From JL08 sp963765555 (GTDB lineage Bacteria > Pseudomonadota > Alphaproteobacteria > Rhodobacterales > Rhodobacteraceae), in contig CAVXWX010000007.1 of assembly GCA_963765555.1 (NCBI GenBank), positions 88,124 through 152,123 of the forward strand: a stretch of DNA of 64,000 bases. The letters are read 5' to 3'. Shown one piece after another: positions 1 through 8,835 of the stretch. Each line of letters opens with the position of its first letter. Positions within the stretch are counted from its first letter, which is position 1. The translations under genes and the position numbers were made by a program. The notes beneath the pieces were generated by a model. The model did not search any database. It was not told where the DNA came from and saw only the letters and a list, made by a program, of their open reading frames with translations.

Positions 1-2
1 TT

Positions 3-458
3 TTCCTGACAAATTTCGCGTCAAAGGTAACGTTGATCCACCGGCGCGACGAATTGCGCGCCGAGGCCATCCTGATCGACCGACTAATGAAAAACCCGAA
101 AATCGAACCCTTGTGGTTTCATACTTTGGAAGAGGTCATTGGAACCGATGCGCCTTTGGGCGTGGAAGCCGTTCGGGTCAAACATACCAAAACAGGCGAA
201 ATCACCGAAATTCCGGCCAAGGGTGTGTTTGTTGCCATCGGACATGCGCCAGCAAACGAACTGGTCAAGGATGTGCTGGAAACCCATATGGGCGGCTATG
301 TTGTAACCAAACCTGACAGCACTGCCACGTCAATTGCAGGTGTCTTTGCAGCGGGCGATCTGACCGATTACAAATATCGTCAGGCCGTCACCAGTGCGGG
401 AATGGGCTGTATGGCCGCGCTTGAGGCCGAGCGGTTTCTGGCCGAAAGCGAAGATTGA
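3..458 (+). CDS. trxB: Thioredoxin-disulfide reductase, C-terminal part (cut by window edge)
   Basis: The reading frame is open to the left edge, so the N-terminal half lies outside the window. Thioredoxin reductase is a cytoplasmic FAD flavoenzyme that passes electrons from NADPH to thioredoxin. What remains holds the end of the NADPH domain (the HRRDELRA segment just after the edge, which contacts the NADP phosphate) and the C-terminal FAD motif GVFAAGDLTD, followed by YRQAVTSAGMGCMAALEAE, which is highly typical of TrxB. The CxxC pair would be upstream. No terminator is obvious in the 137 bases before the next gene. Confidence 0.95.
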   Translation, partial: FLTNFASKVTLIHRRDELRAEAILIDRLMKNPKIEPLWFHTLEEVIGTDAPLGVEAVRVKHTKTGEITEIPAKGVFVAIGHAPANELVKDVLETHMGGYVVTKPDSTATSIAGVFAAGDLTDYKYRQAVTSAGMGCMAALEAERFLAESED

Positions 459-595
459 TTGTACGCTAGGCGCGCCAATTTACCACAGCGCCCCAAGAAT
501 TACCGCATCACGCTAGACTTTTGCCATGATCAGCGGCTAAGCCGCCCGCGAACGGGCAATTACGCCGGTCAGTTGTTAAAACGAAAGAGTATCCG

Positions 596-2305
596 ATGAC
601 GATGTTGAGTAACCTTGCTCCTATTCCCGAGCTTTATGTTTCATATGAATCCGCCCAGAAATTGAAGGTGGAAGCTGGCAACCTGATCAGTTGGGATCTG
701 TCCCCCAGACAGGTGTGCGATCTGGAGCTTTTGATGAATGGCGGGTTTAATCCGCTCAAGGGTTTTGTGGGCGAGGCCGATTACAACTCTGTCGTTGAAA
801 ACATGCGCCTGCAAAACGGCGCACTGTGGCCGATGCCAATCACGTTGGACGTGAACGAAAAATTTGCCGAAAGCATCGAGGTTGGACAGGACATCGCACT
901 GCGGGACGCAGAAGGCGTTATTCTGGCAACCATGACTGTCACAGACCGCTGGACACCAGACAAAGCCCGCGAGGCGGAAATGGTGTTCGGGGCCGATGAT
1001 GATGCGCATCCGGCGGTGAACTATCTGCACAATCAGGCGGGCAAGATTTATCTGGGTGGTCCTGTCACCGGTATCCAGCAGCCCGTTCACTATGATTTTC
1101 GCGCCCGTCGCGACACACCGAACGAACTGCGCGCCTATTTCCGCAAAGTCGGCTGGCGCCGTATCGTGGCGTTCCAAACCCGCAACCCGCTGCACCGCGC
1201 CCATCAGGAACTGACATTCCGCGCAGCGCGTGAAGCGCAGGCCAACCTTTTGATCCATCCGGTTGTCGGGATGACAAAGCCGGGCGACGTCGATCATTTC
1301 ACGCGCGTACGCTGCTACGAAGCGGTTCTGGATCAATATCCGGCCGCAACCACCAGCATGTCATTGCTCAACTTGGCAATGCGCATGGCGGGCCCGCGCG
1401 AAGCGGTCTGGCACGGGTTGATCCGCGCCAACCACGGCTGCACCCACTTTATCGTCGGCCGCGATCACGCAGGCCCCGGCAAGAATTCAAAAGGCGAAGA
1501 TTTCTACGGCCCGTATGATGCCCAAGACCTGTTCAAAACCCATGAAGAAGAGATTGGCCTTGAGATGGTTGATTTCAAACACATGGTCTACGTGCAGGAA
1601 AAAGCGCAATATTATCCCGCCAACGAAGTTCCCGAAGGCGACACGATCCTGGATATTTCAGGCACCGAATTGCGCCGCCGACTGGCCGAAGGTCTGGAAA
1701 TTCCAGAATGGTTTTCGTTTCCCGAGGTTGTTACAGAATTGCGGCGCACGCGCCCTGCCCGTTCCAAACAAGGATTTACCGTGTTTTTCACCGGTTTTTC
1801 GGGATCGGGAAAATCAACCATTGCGAACGCCTTGATGGTCAAACTGATGGAAATGGGCGGCCGCCCTGTGACACTGCTGGATGGTGATGTTGTGCGCAAA
1901 AACCTGAGCTCTGAACTCGGGTTTTCCAAAGAACACCGCGATCTGAACATTCGTCGCATCGGGTATGTCGCAAGCGAGATTACCAAGAACGGCGGCATCG
2001 CAATCTGCGCACCGATCGCGCCTTATGCCACAACACGCCGTGCCGTGCGGGAAGATATTGAATCGTTCGGTGCCTTCGTCGAAGTCCACGTGGCCACATC
2101 CATCGAAGAATGCGAACGCCGCGACCGCAAGGGTTTGTACAAACTGGCGCGTGAAGGCAAGATTAAAGAATTTACCGGTATTTCAGACCCTTACGACGTT
2201 CCACAAAATCCAGAACTCAGCGTGGAAACCGAAAATGTCGACGTTGACAACTGCGCCCATCAGGTTTTGTTGAAACTTGAAAGCATGGGCCTGATCAAAG
2301 CCTGA
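596..2305 (+). CDS. sat: Bifunctional sulfate adenylyltransferase / adenylylsulfate kinase
   Basis: A fusion enzyme for assimilatory sulfate activation: sulfate plus ATP gives APS, and APS is then phosphorylated to PAPS. Residues about 1-170 are the PUA-like N-terminal domain and about 175-385 the ATP sulfurylase catalytic domain. The signature QTRNPLHRAH is at 194-203 and the GRDHAGPG loop at 288-295. From about 393 to 569 is APS kinase, with the P-loop GFSGSGKST at 400-408. The length of 569 residues fits Rhodobacterales homologues. The start at 596 follows a GAAAGAG sequence; a second ATG six bases later is possible. It is monocistronic, ending at a strong terminator. Confidence 0.95.
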   Translation: MTMLSNLAPIPELYVSYESAQKLKVEAGNLISWDLSPRQVCDLELLMNGGFNPLKGFVGEADYNSVVENMRLQNGALWPMPITLDVNEKFAESIEVGQDIALRDAEGVILATMTVTDRWTPDKAREAEMVFGADDDAHPAVNYLHNQAGKIYLGGPVTGIQQPVHYDFRARRDTPNELRAYFRKVGWRRIVAFQTRNPLHRAHQELTFRAAREAQANLLIHPVVGMTKPGDVDHFTRVRCYEAVLDQYPAATTSMSLLNLAMRMAGPREAVWHGLIRANHGCTHFIVGRDHAGPGKNSKGEDFYGPYDAQDLFKTHEEEIGLEMVDFKHMVYVQEKAQYYPANEVPEGDTILDISGTELRRRLAEGLEIPEWFSFPEVVTELRRTRPARSKQGFTVFFTGFSGSGKSTIANALMVKLMEMGGRPVTLLDGDVVRKNLSSELGFSKEHRDLNIRRIGYVASEITKNGGIAICAPIAPYATTRRAVREDIESFGAFVEVHVATSIEECERRDRKGLYKLAREGKIKEFTGISDPYDVPQNPELSVETENVDVDNCAHQVLLKLESMGLIKA

Positions 2306-2309
2306 TTTC

Positions 2310-2344
2310 AAAAAGCCCCGGCCCAAACCGCCGGGGCTTTTTTC
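2310..2344 (+). terminator. Rho-independent terminator of sat
   Basis: An 8-bp G+C stem, extended by A/T pairs (GCCCCGGC at 2315-2322 with GCCGGGGC at 2330-2337), has a 7-base loop and is followed by six T. It lies four bases after the sat stop codon. Confidence 0.9.
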
Positions 2345-2423
2345 TGTCATAAGCCGCCCCCTGCACATTTTTTCCCGCGTGACGCCAGATTGTGGCAAGC
2401 TGGTCGAAAAAGGGGGAGGTGTC

Positions 2424-3980
2424 ATGACCATTTACAAAAGCCCATTTGCCGAAATCGCAATTCCGGACATGTCTATTACAGAACGTGTCTTTCAAGGATT
2501 GCAGGAACAACCGGACAAGGTCGTACTGATAGACGGGGTCACAGGTGAATCCCTGACCGCCGGACAGTTGATGACAGATGTCAAAAGCCTGGCCGGAGGG
2601 CTGACCGCGCGAGGATATGGGAAAGGCCACACCACTGCACTGATGGCCCCGAACATGCCAGCCTATGCCACGGTGTTTCACGGCGTCGCCTGGGCGGGCG
2701 GAACTGTCACAACGATTAACCCGGCCTACACCGAGCACGAAGTGCGCCATCAGCTGATTGATTCAAACGCCGGCATTCTGATCACAACCCCCATGTTTCT
2801 GGAAACCGCCAAGGCCGCAATCGCAGGCACCGGCGTTCAGGAGATCGTCGTCATTGGCTCGGCCGACGGGGCCACCCCGCTGTCTGATTTCATGGGCACA
2901 CCGATTGAAACGCAGGTGCCGGTTGATCTGGATAATGATATCATGGTCCTGCCCTATTCCTCTGGCACGACTGGATTGCCAAAAGGGGTCATGCTGACCC
3001 ACCGGAATCTGGCCGTTAATCTGGATCAGGTGCTGGCCGGTGCAGACATGCGTGCAGACGATGTTGCCCCCGCGTTCCTGCCCTTCTTTCACATCTATGG
3101 CATGATGGTCATGCTGAATTGCTGTCTGGCGGTCGGAACCCGGGTTGTAACACTGCCCCGATTTGATTTGGAACTGTTCCTGACCATTGCGCAGGATCAC
3201 AAGGCACGCAGCCTGTGGGTTGTGCCACCTGTTGCAATCGCTTTGGCGAAACATCCGATGATTGATCAGTTTGATCTGTCCAGCCTTGAATATGTCGGTT
3301 GCGCCGCAGCGCCCCTAGGGGCCGAGTTGAGCGAGGCGGTTTCGGCACGATTGAACTGCGTCACAATGCAGGGGTACGGGATGACAGAGCTTAGCCCGGT
3401 CTCGCACATCTCGCGCCCTGATACCGCCAAACCCGGTGCCGGTGGCCAAACCGTATCGAATACGGAATGCAAAATCGTCGATATCGAAACCGGCAAGGAT
3501 CTGGGCCCTGATCAGGAAGGCGAGTTATGGATCAGGGGACCACAAGTGATGAAGGGGTATCTGAACAATCCCTCGGCGACAGCCCAGACAATTGATGAAA
3601 ACGGATGGTTGAAAACCGGTGACATAGCCTGTTTTGACAACGATGGATTCTTGTTCATTCGGGACCGCCTGAAAGAGTTGATCAAGTACAAGGGATTTCA
3701 GGTTGCCCCGGCGGAGCTTGAGGCCGTGCTAACCGCGCATCCGAAAATCATGGATGCTGCCGTGATCGGCATTCCGGATGAGGAAGCTGGCGAAGTTCCG
3801 ATGGCGTTTATTGTTTCTGCCCCCGACCAAACCCTGACCGAGGAAGACGTCAAAGCCCATGCCGCAGAGCATCTGGCGCATTACAAACATGTGCAGGTGG
3901 TCCGGTTCGTGGAGACCATTCCGAAATCACCATCGGGCAAAATTCTGCGGCGTTTATTGCGCGACCAGATCGCAGCCTAA
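2424..3980 (+). CDS. AMP-dependent acyl-CoA synthetase (4-coumarate/fatty acid-CoA ligase type)
   Basis: An ANL-superfamily ligase that activates a carboxylic acid as the acyl-AMP and then forms the CoA thioester. It has the P-loop-like motif YSSGTTGLPKGV (around residue 173), the GYGMTELSP motif, KTGDI, the hinge RDRLKELIKYKGFQVAP, and the C-terminal catalytic lysine in SPSGKILRR. The ATG at 2424 is chosen because GGGGGAGG lies just upstream; a GTG 45 bases earlier is also in frame. Of the family it most resembles 4-coumarate-CoA ligase-like enzymes (about 518 residues). The substrate cannot be read from sequence. It is convergent with the glycosyltransferase gene, overlapping it by four bases. 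Confidence 0.88.
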   Translation: MTIYKSPFAEIAIPDMSITERVFQGLQEQPDKVVLIDGVTGESLTAGQLMTDVKSLAGGLTARGYGKGHTTALMAPNMPAYATVFHGVAWAGGTVTTINPAYTEHEVRHQLIDSNAGILITTPMFLETAKAAIAGTGVQEIVVIGSADGATPLSDFMGTPIETQVPVDLDNDIMVLPYSSGTTGLPKGVMLTHRNLAVNLDQVLAGADMRADDVAPAFLPFFHIYGMMVMLNCCLAVGTRVVTLPRFDLELFLTIAQDHKARSLWVVPPVAIALAKHPMIDQFDLSSLEYVGCAAAPLGAELSEAVSARLNCVTMQGYGMTELSPVSHISRPDTAKPGAGGQTVSNTECKIVDIETGKDLGPDQEGELWIRGPQVMKGYLNNPSATAQTIDENGWLKTGDIACFDNDGFLFIRDRLKELIKYKGFQVAPAELEAVLTAHPKIMDAAVIGIPDEEAGEVPMAFIVSAPDQTLTEEDVKAHAAEHLAHYKHVQVVRFVETIPKSPSGKILRRLLRDQIAA

Positions 3981-4843
3981 AGGCTGTCATACAACGCCCG
4001 TGCGGCCCGCTTTTCCAGATCGCCGTAGGCATCTGCGGTTTCTTTGATTGCGCGCAACGCAGGCAGGCGCTTTTGATAGTCTGCCGGCGATACCATGTGC
4101 AAAGCCTGTTCAATGTCGCCAGCGTCGCGGCACAGGATCATACCAGACACATCCATGAACCGGTCTATGTTGGGACATCCCCAGTAGATCGGCACAGTTT
4201 CACACAAAATCGCATCAACCAGCTTTTCCGTGAAATAGTTGGGTTCCCGAATGTTTTCGATGATTACAGAATAGCGATACGGCAAAAGCCCGTCCGATTT
4301 TTCATTAAACGGCTTGTAACCACGCCCAAGAATATCGACGCTGTACCCTTTGTCTTCCACCATCCCGACAATCTGGTGGCGCAGGCGGTGGCCTTTCTGG
4401 CTACGTTTGCTGGACGCGATCAGCGAAACAGATTTTGTTTTTTCAGGCCGAAGATCACGCCATTCCGGCACCCACGTGGTGCCGTAGGGAACAAACACGC
4501 CATTGGGAATCCGAGACAGCAATTCATCGTTATACCCCAACACACGGAAAAACCGCCGATGGGAATAGCGTAACAACCACAAATGCTTGGCATGTATGGC
4601 CTTGGGTTCCACCACCATCATAGACACATGCGCGCGGGTGCCAAAACCGGGCAGAAGGTGCGCCTGCGTCTTGGGGTAGATGATCAGATGATCATCCGGC
4701 AACAGATCGCTGGCCATCCGGCCACGCATCCGGTCCGGCTGCCCCAAGGGCCAGTGTAAATCATCCGCCGGAAACCGGCGCAGATTGGCGCCGGGGGTAT
4801 GGCCATAAGGCAAGATCGCAATGGCTGGGGTCTGGTCTTTCAT
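3977..4843 (-). CDS. Glycosyltransferase family 10 (fucosyltransferase-like)
   Basis: A protein of 288 residues. The C-terminal block NYFTEKLVDAILCETVPIYW is the hallmark of GT10 alpha-1,3-fucosyltransferases (GDP-fucose dependent), preceded by a conserved region with YRYSVIIENI. No signal peptide or membrane segment is seen, as usual for bacterial members that decorate lipopolysaccharide or exopolysaccharide. The ATG at 4843 is preferred over an upstream start because AAAGGACG sits ahead of it. No other surface glycan genes lie next to it, so its acceptor is unknown. The donor might be another GDP-sugar. Confidence 0.8.
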   Translation of the reverse strand: MKDQTPAIAILPYGHTPGANLRRFPADDLHWPLGQPDRMRGRMASDLLPDDHLIIYPKTQAHLLPGFGTRAHVSMMVVEPKAIHAKHLWLLRYSHRRFFRVLGYNDELLSRIPNGVFVPYGTTWVPEWRDLRPEKTKSVSLIASSKRSQKGHRLRHQIVGMVEDKGYSVDILGRGYKPFNEKSDGLLPYRYSVIIENIREPNYFTEKLVDAILCETVPIYWGCPNIDRFMDVSGMILCRDAGDIEQALHMVSPADYQKRLPALRAIKETADAYGDLEKRAARALYDSL

Positions 4844-4966
4844 TTGGTGACGTCCTTTGCGCCGTGCTAGCGCAAAAGACAACACGTTTGCAACGACCGC
4901 ACGCCTCGCCAATCCACAACGCGATCAACCTAAAATACGGCGACGGCGCGGCGCGATTGGCTAGAT

Positions 4967-5191
4967 CTAGTGCACCGCGACCGGTGCAAGATCATGTTGG
5001 CGCGCCAGTACAAAAGCCAGACGGCGGTCCGCAACCAGTGCGAGCTGTTGCCCGTCTTCGCGGTGTACGGCGTACAAATGTTCAAGATCGCCCGCTTCGC
5101 GCCGTACAGCATCAGGAAGGTCAGCCACTTCGACGGTTTTCACATAGACGATCCGGCTGTCATTTTCCGGCAATTCAAATCGAGTGTTCAT
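4967..5191 (-). CDS. DUF1150 family protein
   Basis: A protein of 74 residues that matches the small DUF1150 family as I remember it: an N-terminal VYVKTVEVADLP segment, a central LYAVHREDG and the ending LAFVLARQHDLAPVAVH. In Rhodobacterales and relatives this gene regularly follows an hsp20 gene, as it does here three bases downstream, so it is almost certainly co-transcribed from the heat-shock promoter. No biochemical function is known to me. A role with the small heat-shock protein is inferred only from this conserved pairing. Confidence 0.85.
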   Translation of the reverse strand: MNTRFELPENDSRIVYVKTVEVADLPDAVRREAGDLEHLYAVHREDGQQLALVADRRLAFVLARQHDLAPVAVH

Positions 5192-5194
5192 GGC

Positions 5195-5608
5195 TTACCC
5201 TTTCTTGATCGCAATCGTCTGTACAATGGTTTCCGGTTTCGAACGGGTCAGATCAACATGCAGCAATCCGTTTTCCATGATCGCCTCGCCCACGTCGACG
5301 CCGTCAGCCAGAACAAACGAGCGTTGAAACTGTCGCGCGGCAATTCCACGATGTAGGAACACACGACCGTCATTATCGTCGCTTTGGCGGCCTCGAATGA
5401 CCAGTTGGCGGTCTTCGACAGTGATCGACAGATCGTTTTCCCCAAAACCGGCAACAGCCAGCGTTATACGATAGGAATAATCCGACGTTTGTTCGATATT
5501 GAAAGGCGGATAGCCTTCGTTTCCGGATTTCGCTGTGCGTTCCAGCAAACGTTCCAGTTGCTCGAACCCCAGCAGATGGGGATACCCCCCAAGTGTCAGT
5601 TTCGTCAT
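5195..5608 (-). CDS. Small heat-shock protein, Hsp20/alpha-crystallin family
   Basis: An ATP-independent holdase chaperone of 137 residues that binds unfolding proteins. The N-terminal region carries GFEQLERLLERTAKSG and YPPFNIEQTSDYSYRI, the standard entry to the alpha-crystallin domain. That domain continues through LAVAGFGENDLSITVEDRQL and FLHRGIAARQFQRSFVLAD. It closes with the GLLHVDL strand that precedes the C-terminal tail. It heads a two-gene unit with the DUF1150 gene. A heat-shock type promoter lies 65-93 bases upstream, so induction by RpoH is likely. Confidence 0.93.
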   Translation of the reverse strand: MTKLTLGGYPHLLGFEQLERLLERTAKSGNEGYPPFNIEQTSDYSYRITLAVAGFGENDLSITVEDRQLVIRGRQSDDNDGRVFLHRGIAARQFQRSFVLADGVDVGEAIMENGLLHVDLTRSKPETIVQTIAIKKG

Positions 5609-5672
5609 ATAAGCGTCCTTTGCAAAAGCGACGATGTGCTGCGGTCCCGTTTCGGCAACCGCTTGAATAGAA

Positions 5673-5701
5673 ATATGGGGTTAAACATCGTGCCAGACAA
5701 G
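5673..5701 (-). promoter_or_regulatory. Sigma-32 (RpoH) type promoter for hsp20-DUF1150
   Basis: Read on the minus strand there is a -35 element CTTGTCT (5695-5701), a 14-base spacer and a -10 element CCCCATAT (5673-5680). The -10 matches the RpoH consensus CCCCATNT exactly, and the -35 matches CTTGAAA at five of seven positions. It lies 65 bases ahead of the hsp20 start codon. Confidence 0.75.
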
Positions 5702-5767
5702 GTCTTTGCCAAATCACGATGAATGACTATCTTGGGTTGTCCGATAAATACCGGGAATCAGGTACTG

Positions 5768-5992
5768 ATGAACGCCCCAATCGATATCTCAATGAAAACC
5801 GACGATGTGTTGCGGGTGGAACTGGCCGTGTTCCGGCGTGAACATCGCGATCTTGATGATGCGATAACGGCCCTTGTGGAAAAGGGAACAGCCGATCAAC
5901 TGACCCTGCAACGGTTGAAAAAACGCAAATTGCGTCTGAAAGACACCATCGCCTTGATAGAAGACAGGCTAACACCGGATATCATCGCCTGA
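5768..5992 (+). CDS. YdcH/DUF465 family small protein
   Basis: A protein of 74 residues, mostly charged helix. The centre has the DUF465 pattern: FRREHRDLDDAITAL, then a short loop, then LQRLKKRKLRLKDTIALIED. The family is widespread in proteobacteria, forms a coiled helical hairpin and has no agreed function. The ATG at 5768 gives the normal family length; an upstream ATG at 5723 would add 15 residues without similarity. It lies just before purE, 93 bases away, with no sign of coupling. Confidence 0.75.
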   Translation: MNAPIDISMKTDDVLRVELAVFRREHRDLDDAITALVEKGTADQLTLQRLKKRKLRLKDTIALIEDRLTPDIIA

Positions 5993-6085
5993 ACAGCAGC
6001 CAAATGACGGATGCAAACCCGATTGCACCCTTGCCTGCGTTGGCTATAGTGCCCGCTCTTACTATGGGCGAAAGGCACAGCCGCG

Positions 6086-6574
6086 ATGACATCTCCTCAT
6101 GTTGGCCTGATCATGGGCAGCCAGTCGGATTGGTCCACAATGAAAGAAGCGGCAGACATTCTGGACGCGCTGCAAATCTCTTATGAAACGCGCATTGTCT
6201 CGGCCCACCGCACACCGGACCGGCTGTGGGATTATGGCAAAACCGCTGTAGAACGCGGATTGCGCGTGATTATTGCCGGCGCCGGCGGGGCGGCACATTT
6301 GCCCGGTATGATGGCTTCCAAAACCCGCGTTCCGGTGATCGGCGTTCCGGTTCAGACACGCGCCCTTTCCGGTGTGGATTCATTGTATTCCATCCTGCAG
6401 ATGCCACGCGGGTATCCGGTGGCAACCATGGCAATCGGCGCACCCGGTGCAGCCAATGCAGGGTTGATGGCCGCAGGTATTCTGGCGCTTCAGGATGAAG
6501 ACCTTGCCGCGCGGCTTGATGCGTGGCGCGCAGCACTTTCCGCCTCGATCCCGGACGTGCCCCAAGATGACTGA
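6086..6574 (+). CDS. purE: 5-(carboxyamino)imidazole ribonucleotide mutase
   Basis: A purine synthesis enzyme that converts N5-CAIR to CAIR. At 162 residues it is full length for class I PurE. Visible motifs are GSQSDWSTM at the N-terminus, the SAHRTPDRL loop with the catalytic histidine, and AGAGGAAHLPGM for substrate phosphate binding. Its stop codon overlaps the start of purK by eight bases, so the two are translationally coupled and supply successive steps of the pathway. Confidence 0.97.
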   Translation: MTSPHVGLIMGSQSDWSTMKEAADILDALQISYETRIVSAHRTPDRLWDYGKTAVERGLRVIIAGAGGAAHLPGMMASKTRVPVIGVPVQTRALSGVDSLYSILQMPRGYPVATMAIGAPGAANAGLMAAGILALQDEDLAARLDAWRAALSASIPDVPQDD

Positions 6575-7643
6575 GACACTGAAAACAGGGGCAACCATCG
6601 GCATACTGGGTGGCGGCCAATTGGGTCGCATGCTGTCTGTCGCTGCCGCGCGTCTTGGGTTTAAAACACATATATTCGAACCGGGCGAAAACCCGCCCGC
6701 AGGCGATGTTGCGCATCGCGTCACCCGGGCCCCTTATGAAGACAGCGATGCCCTGATCAATTTTGCCAACGCGGTCGACGTGATCACCTACGAATTCGAA
6801 AACATCCCGACAGCGGCTTTGGACATTCTGGAAGCCCACCGCCCGATCCGACCTGGGCGCGAGGCGCTGCGCGTGTCACAGGACAGGCTGACCGAAAAAA
6901 ATTTCCTGCAAGGCTTGGGCCTGAAAACAGCCCCGTTTGCCGATATAACCGATGTTGACTCCCTGACCGCTGCCCTTGCAACCATCGGCACACCCGCAAT
7001 CCTGAAAACCCGTCGCTTCGGGTATGACGGCAAAGGGCAGGCGCGGATCAAATCGCCGGATGACGTGCAACAGGCAATGTTGGATATGGCGGGCGCACCG
7101 TCCATTTTGGAAGGCTTTGTTGATTTTTCTTACGAAGTTTCGGTGATTGCAGCCCGTGGCGTGCATGGCGATGTGGCCTGCTTTGATCCGGGTGAAAACG
7201 TGCACCGCGATGGAATCCTGCACACTACAACAGTGCCCGCACGCCTAAGCGCTTCGCAACGCACAGATGCCATTCTTCTGGCAGCCAATATCCTGAATGC
7301 GCTCGACTATGTCGGTGTTCTTGGCGTTGAATTGTTCGTTACGCCACAAGGCCTGATCGTCAATGAAATTGCGCCGCGCGTTCACAATTCGGGCCATTGG
7401 ACACAAAACGGGTGTACCACGGATCAATTCGAACAGCACATTCGCGCGGTTGCAGGCTGGCCTTTGGGCGACGGGCAAAGGTTTGCAGATATCGTGATGG
7501 AAAACCTGATCGGCCACGATATGGATCGTGTGCCGGTGCTTGCAAAAGACCCGGATACGGCCCTGCATCTTTACGGGAAGGCAGAAACCAAACCGGGACG
7601 AAAAATGGGCCACGTCAACCGCGTTGTGCGTGCCAAATCCTGA
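6567..7643 (+). CDS. purK: 5-(carboxyamino)imidazole ribonucleotide synthase
   Basis: An ATP-grasp enzyme of 358 residues that makes N5-CAIR from AIR, ATP and bicarbonate, the substrate of PurE. The N-terminal dinucleotide-like loop is GILGGGQLGRML. The ATP-grasp core shows KTRRFGYDGKGQ, and ILEGFVDFSYEVSVIAAR precedes the metal-binding region NEIAPRVHNSGHWT. The ATG at 6567, inside the end of purE, gives a start matching the family; an in-frame start 72 bases earlier would add an unrelated extension. Confidence 0.96.
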   Translation: MTETLKTGATIGILGGGQLGRMLSVAAARLGFKTHIFEPGENPPAGDVAHRVTRAPYEDSDALINFANAVDVITYEFENIPTAALDILEAHRPIRPGREALRVSQDRLTEKNFLQGLGLKTAPFADITDVDSLTAALATIGTPAILKTRRFGYDGKGQARIKSPDDVQQAMLDMAGAPSILEGFVDFSYEVSVIAARGVHGDVACFDPGENVHRDGILHTTTVPARLSASQRTDAILLAANILNALDYVGVLGVELFVTPQGLIVNEIAPRVHNSGHWTQNGCTTDQFEQHIRAVAGWPLGDGQRFADIVMENLIGHDMDRVPVLAKDPDTALHLYGKAETKPGRKMGHVNRVVRAKS

Positions 7644-7677
7644 AAGGGCTTTGAATAGGCCGGCCTGTTGTATCGGC

Positions 7678-8835
7678 TTATGCTGCGATGAACCGTGTGG
7701 CGATATCGCCCGATAGATAACTGAACCGCCCTGCAGCCATCGTTGCCACAACCCGATGCGATCCCTGTTCCAGCACGACCAGATCCGCGCGCTGTCCCGA
7801 AAGCAGCGTACCGCGATCGGTTAAACCCAGAACCTGCGCTGGCCCAGCAGACACCAGATGCCAAGCACCGGCCAAATCGGCAATACCGCTGGCCGCCAGC
7901 ATCAGCGCCGCGCGGCGGGGCGAAGGGTAATGGTAATCCGACGCCAGCGCATCACACAGCCCCATCGCAATAAGATCCACAGCGCTGGCATTGCCATTAT
8001 GCGATCCGCCCCGCACCACATTCGGGGCACCCAGAATAACGGCGTCACCCTGGGCCTTGGCGGTTTCGGCTGCGGCGATCGTTTCCGGAAATTCTGCGAT
8101 ATGCACGCCCCTGTCATGCCATTTCCGACGCCCTTGGTCTGTTGCGTCGTCATGGCTGCCCATCCGAACACCATGCGCTTGCAAAATAGCGCATAACCGA
8201 TCCAGCGCCGGGCCGACTTCTAGCGTGCGCGCATACAGTTCTTGGATCAGCGCAAGGTGCGCCTCGGGATTGCGACCAGCCTTGAGCGCCTGCCCCGTCA
8301 AGCGCGGCGGGCGCTTGCCCGCGGCCAACTTGTCATGAGGCAAATGATCATTGAAAACAACGTATGGGACCTGCCAGCGTGCAATATCGTCAGGTAGGCA
8401 GGCGTAATCCTCCAGCAGATGTGTCTCGAACCGCAACTGAGCGATCAGATCTGTGACAAGGCTGGATTTGGTATCGCGAATGGCACACAACACCTGATCG
8501 GCAAATTCCGCACCACGCAATCCGCCTTCCCAGCTCAGAAACTGTGCCATGACAGCGGTCGTGATGCCATTTGCAGCCAGTTCGGCCTCGGCCGCGATCA
8601 GTCCTTCAGCCGTTTGTTTCATCGCACCACGGCGGGGGGCAAGGTGTCTTTCGAACCCGTCACCGTGGATATCTACAATGCCCGGCAGCACCATATACCC
8701 GCGCAAATCGATCTTGCGGCGTTGCGCATCCACGCAGATAAATCCGCCCGCCAGATGCAATTCGGCGTTGTCACAAACGCCATCGGGGCGCAACACGCTG
8801 GCGCCCTGAATGGACAAGCAAAGATCAGTTTCCAT
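7678..8835 (-). CDS. phnM: Alpha-D-ribose 1-methylphosphonate 5-triphosphate diphosphatase
   Basis: An amidohydrolase-superfamily enzyme of 385 residues which in the carbon-phosphorus lyase pathway removes pyrophosphate from ribose 1-methylphosphonate 5-triphosphate. Metal and family motifs are GIVDIHGDGFERH near the N-terminus, MGSHDDAT, EFPETIAAAE, GAPNVVRGGSHNGN and the late LASDYHYPS. The last holds the catalytic aspartate. The ATG at 8835 overlaps the end of the upstream hydrolase gene by 11 bases. No other phn gene is in this window, so either the operon is split or this copy serves another substrate. Confidence 0.9.
   Translation of the reverse strand: METDLCLSIQGASVLRPDGVCDNAELHLAGGFICVDAQRRKIDLRGYMVLPGIVDIHGDGFERHLAPRRGAMKQTAEGLIAAEAELAANGITTAVMAQFLSWEGGLRGAEFADQVLCAIRDTKSSLVTDLIAQLRFETHLLEDYACLPDDIARWQVPYVVFNDHLPHDKLAAGKRPPRLTGQALKAGRNPEAHLALIQELYARTLEVGPALDRLCAILQAHGVRMGSHDDATDQGRRKWHDRGVHIAEFPETIAAAETAKAQGDAVILGAPNVVRGGSHNGNASAVDLIAMGLCDALASDYHYPSPRRAALMLAASGIADLAGAWHLVSAGPAQVLGLTDRGTLLSGQRADLVVLEQGSHRVVATMAAGRFSYLSGDIATRFIAA

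Noticed and set aside
458..595. tRNA or small RNA gene
   Set aside because: No cloverleaf or strong hairpin with terminator could be drawn in this or the other short gaps.
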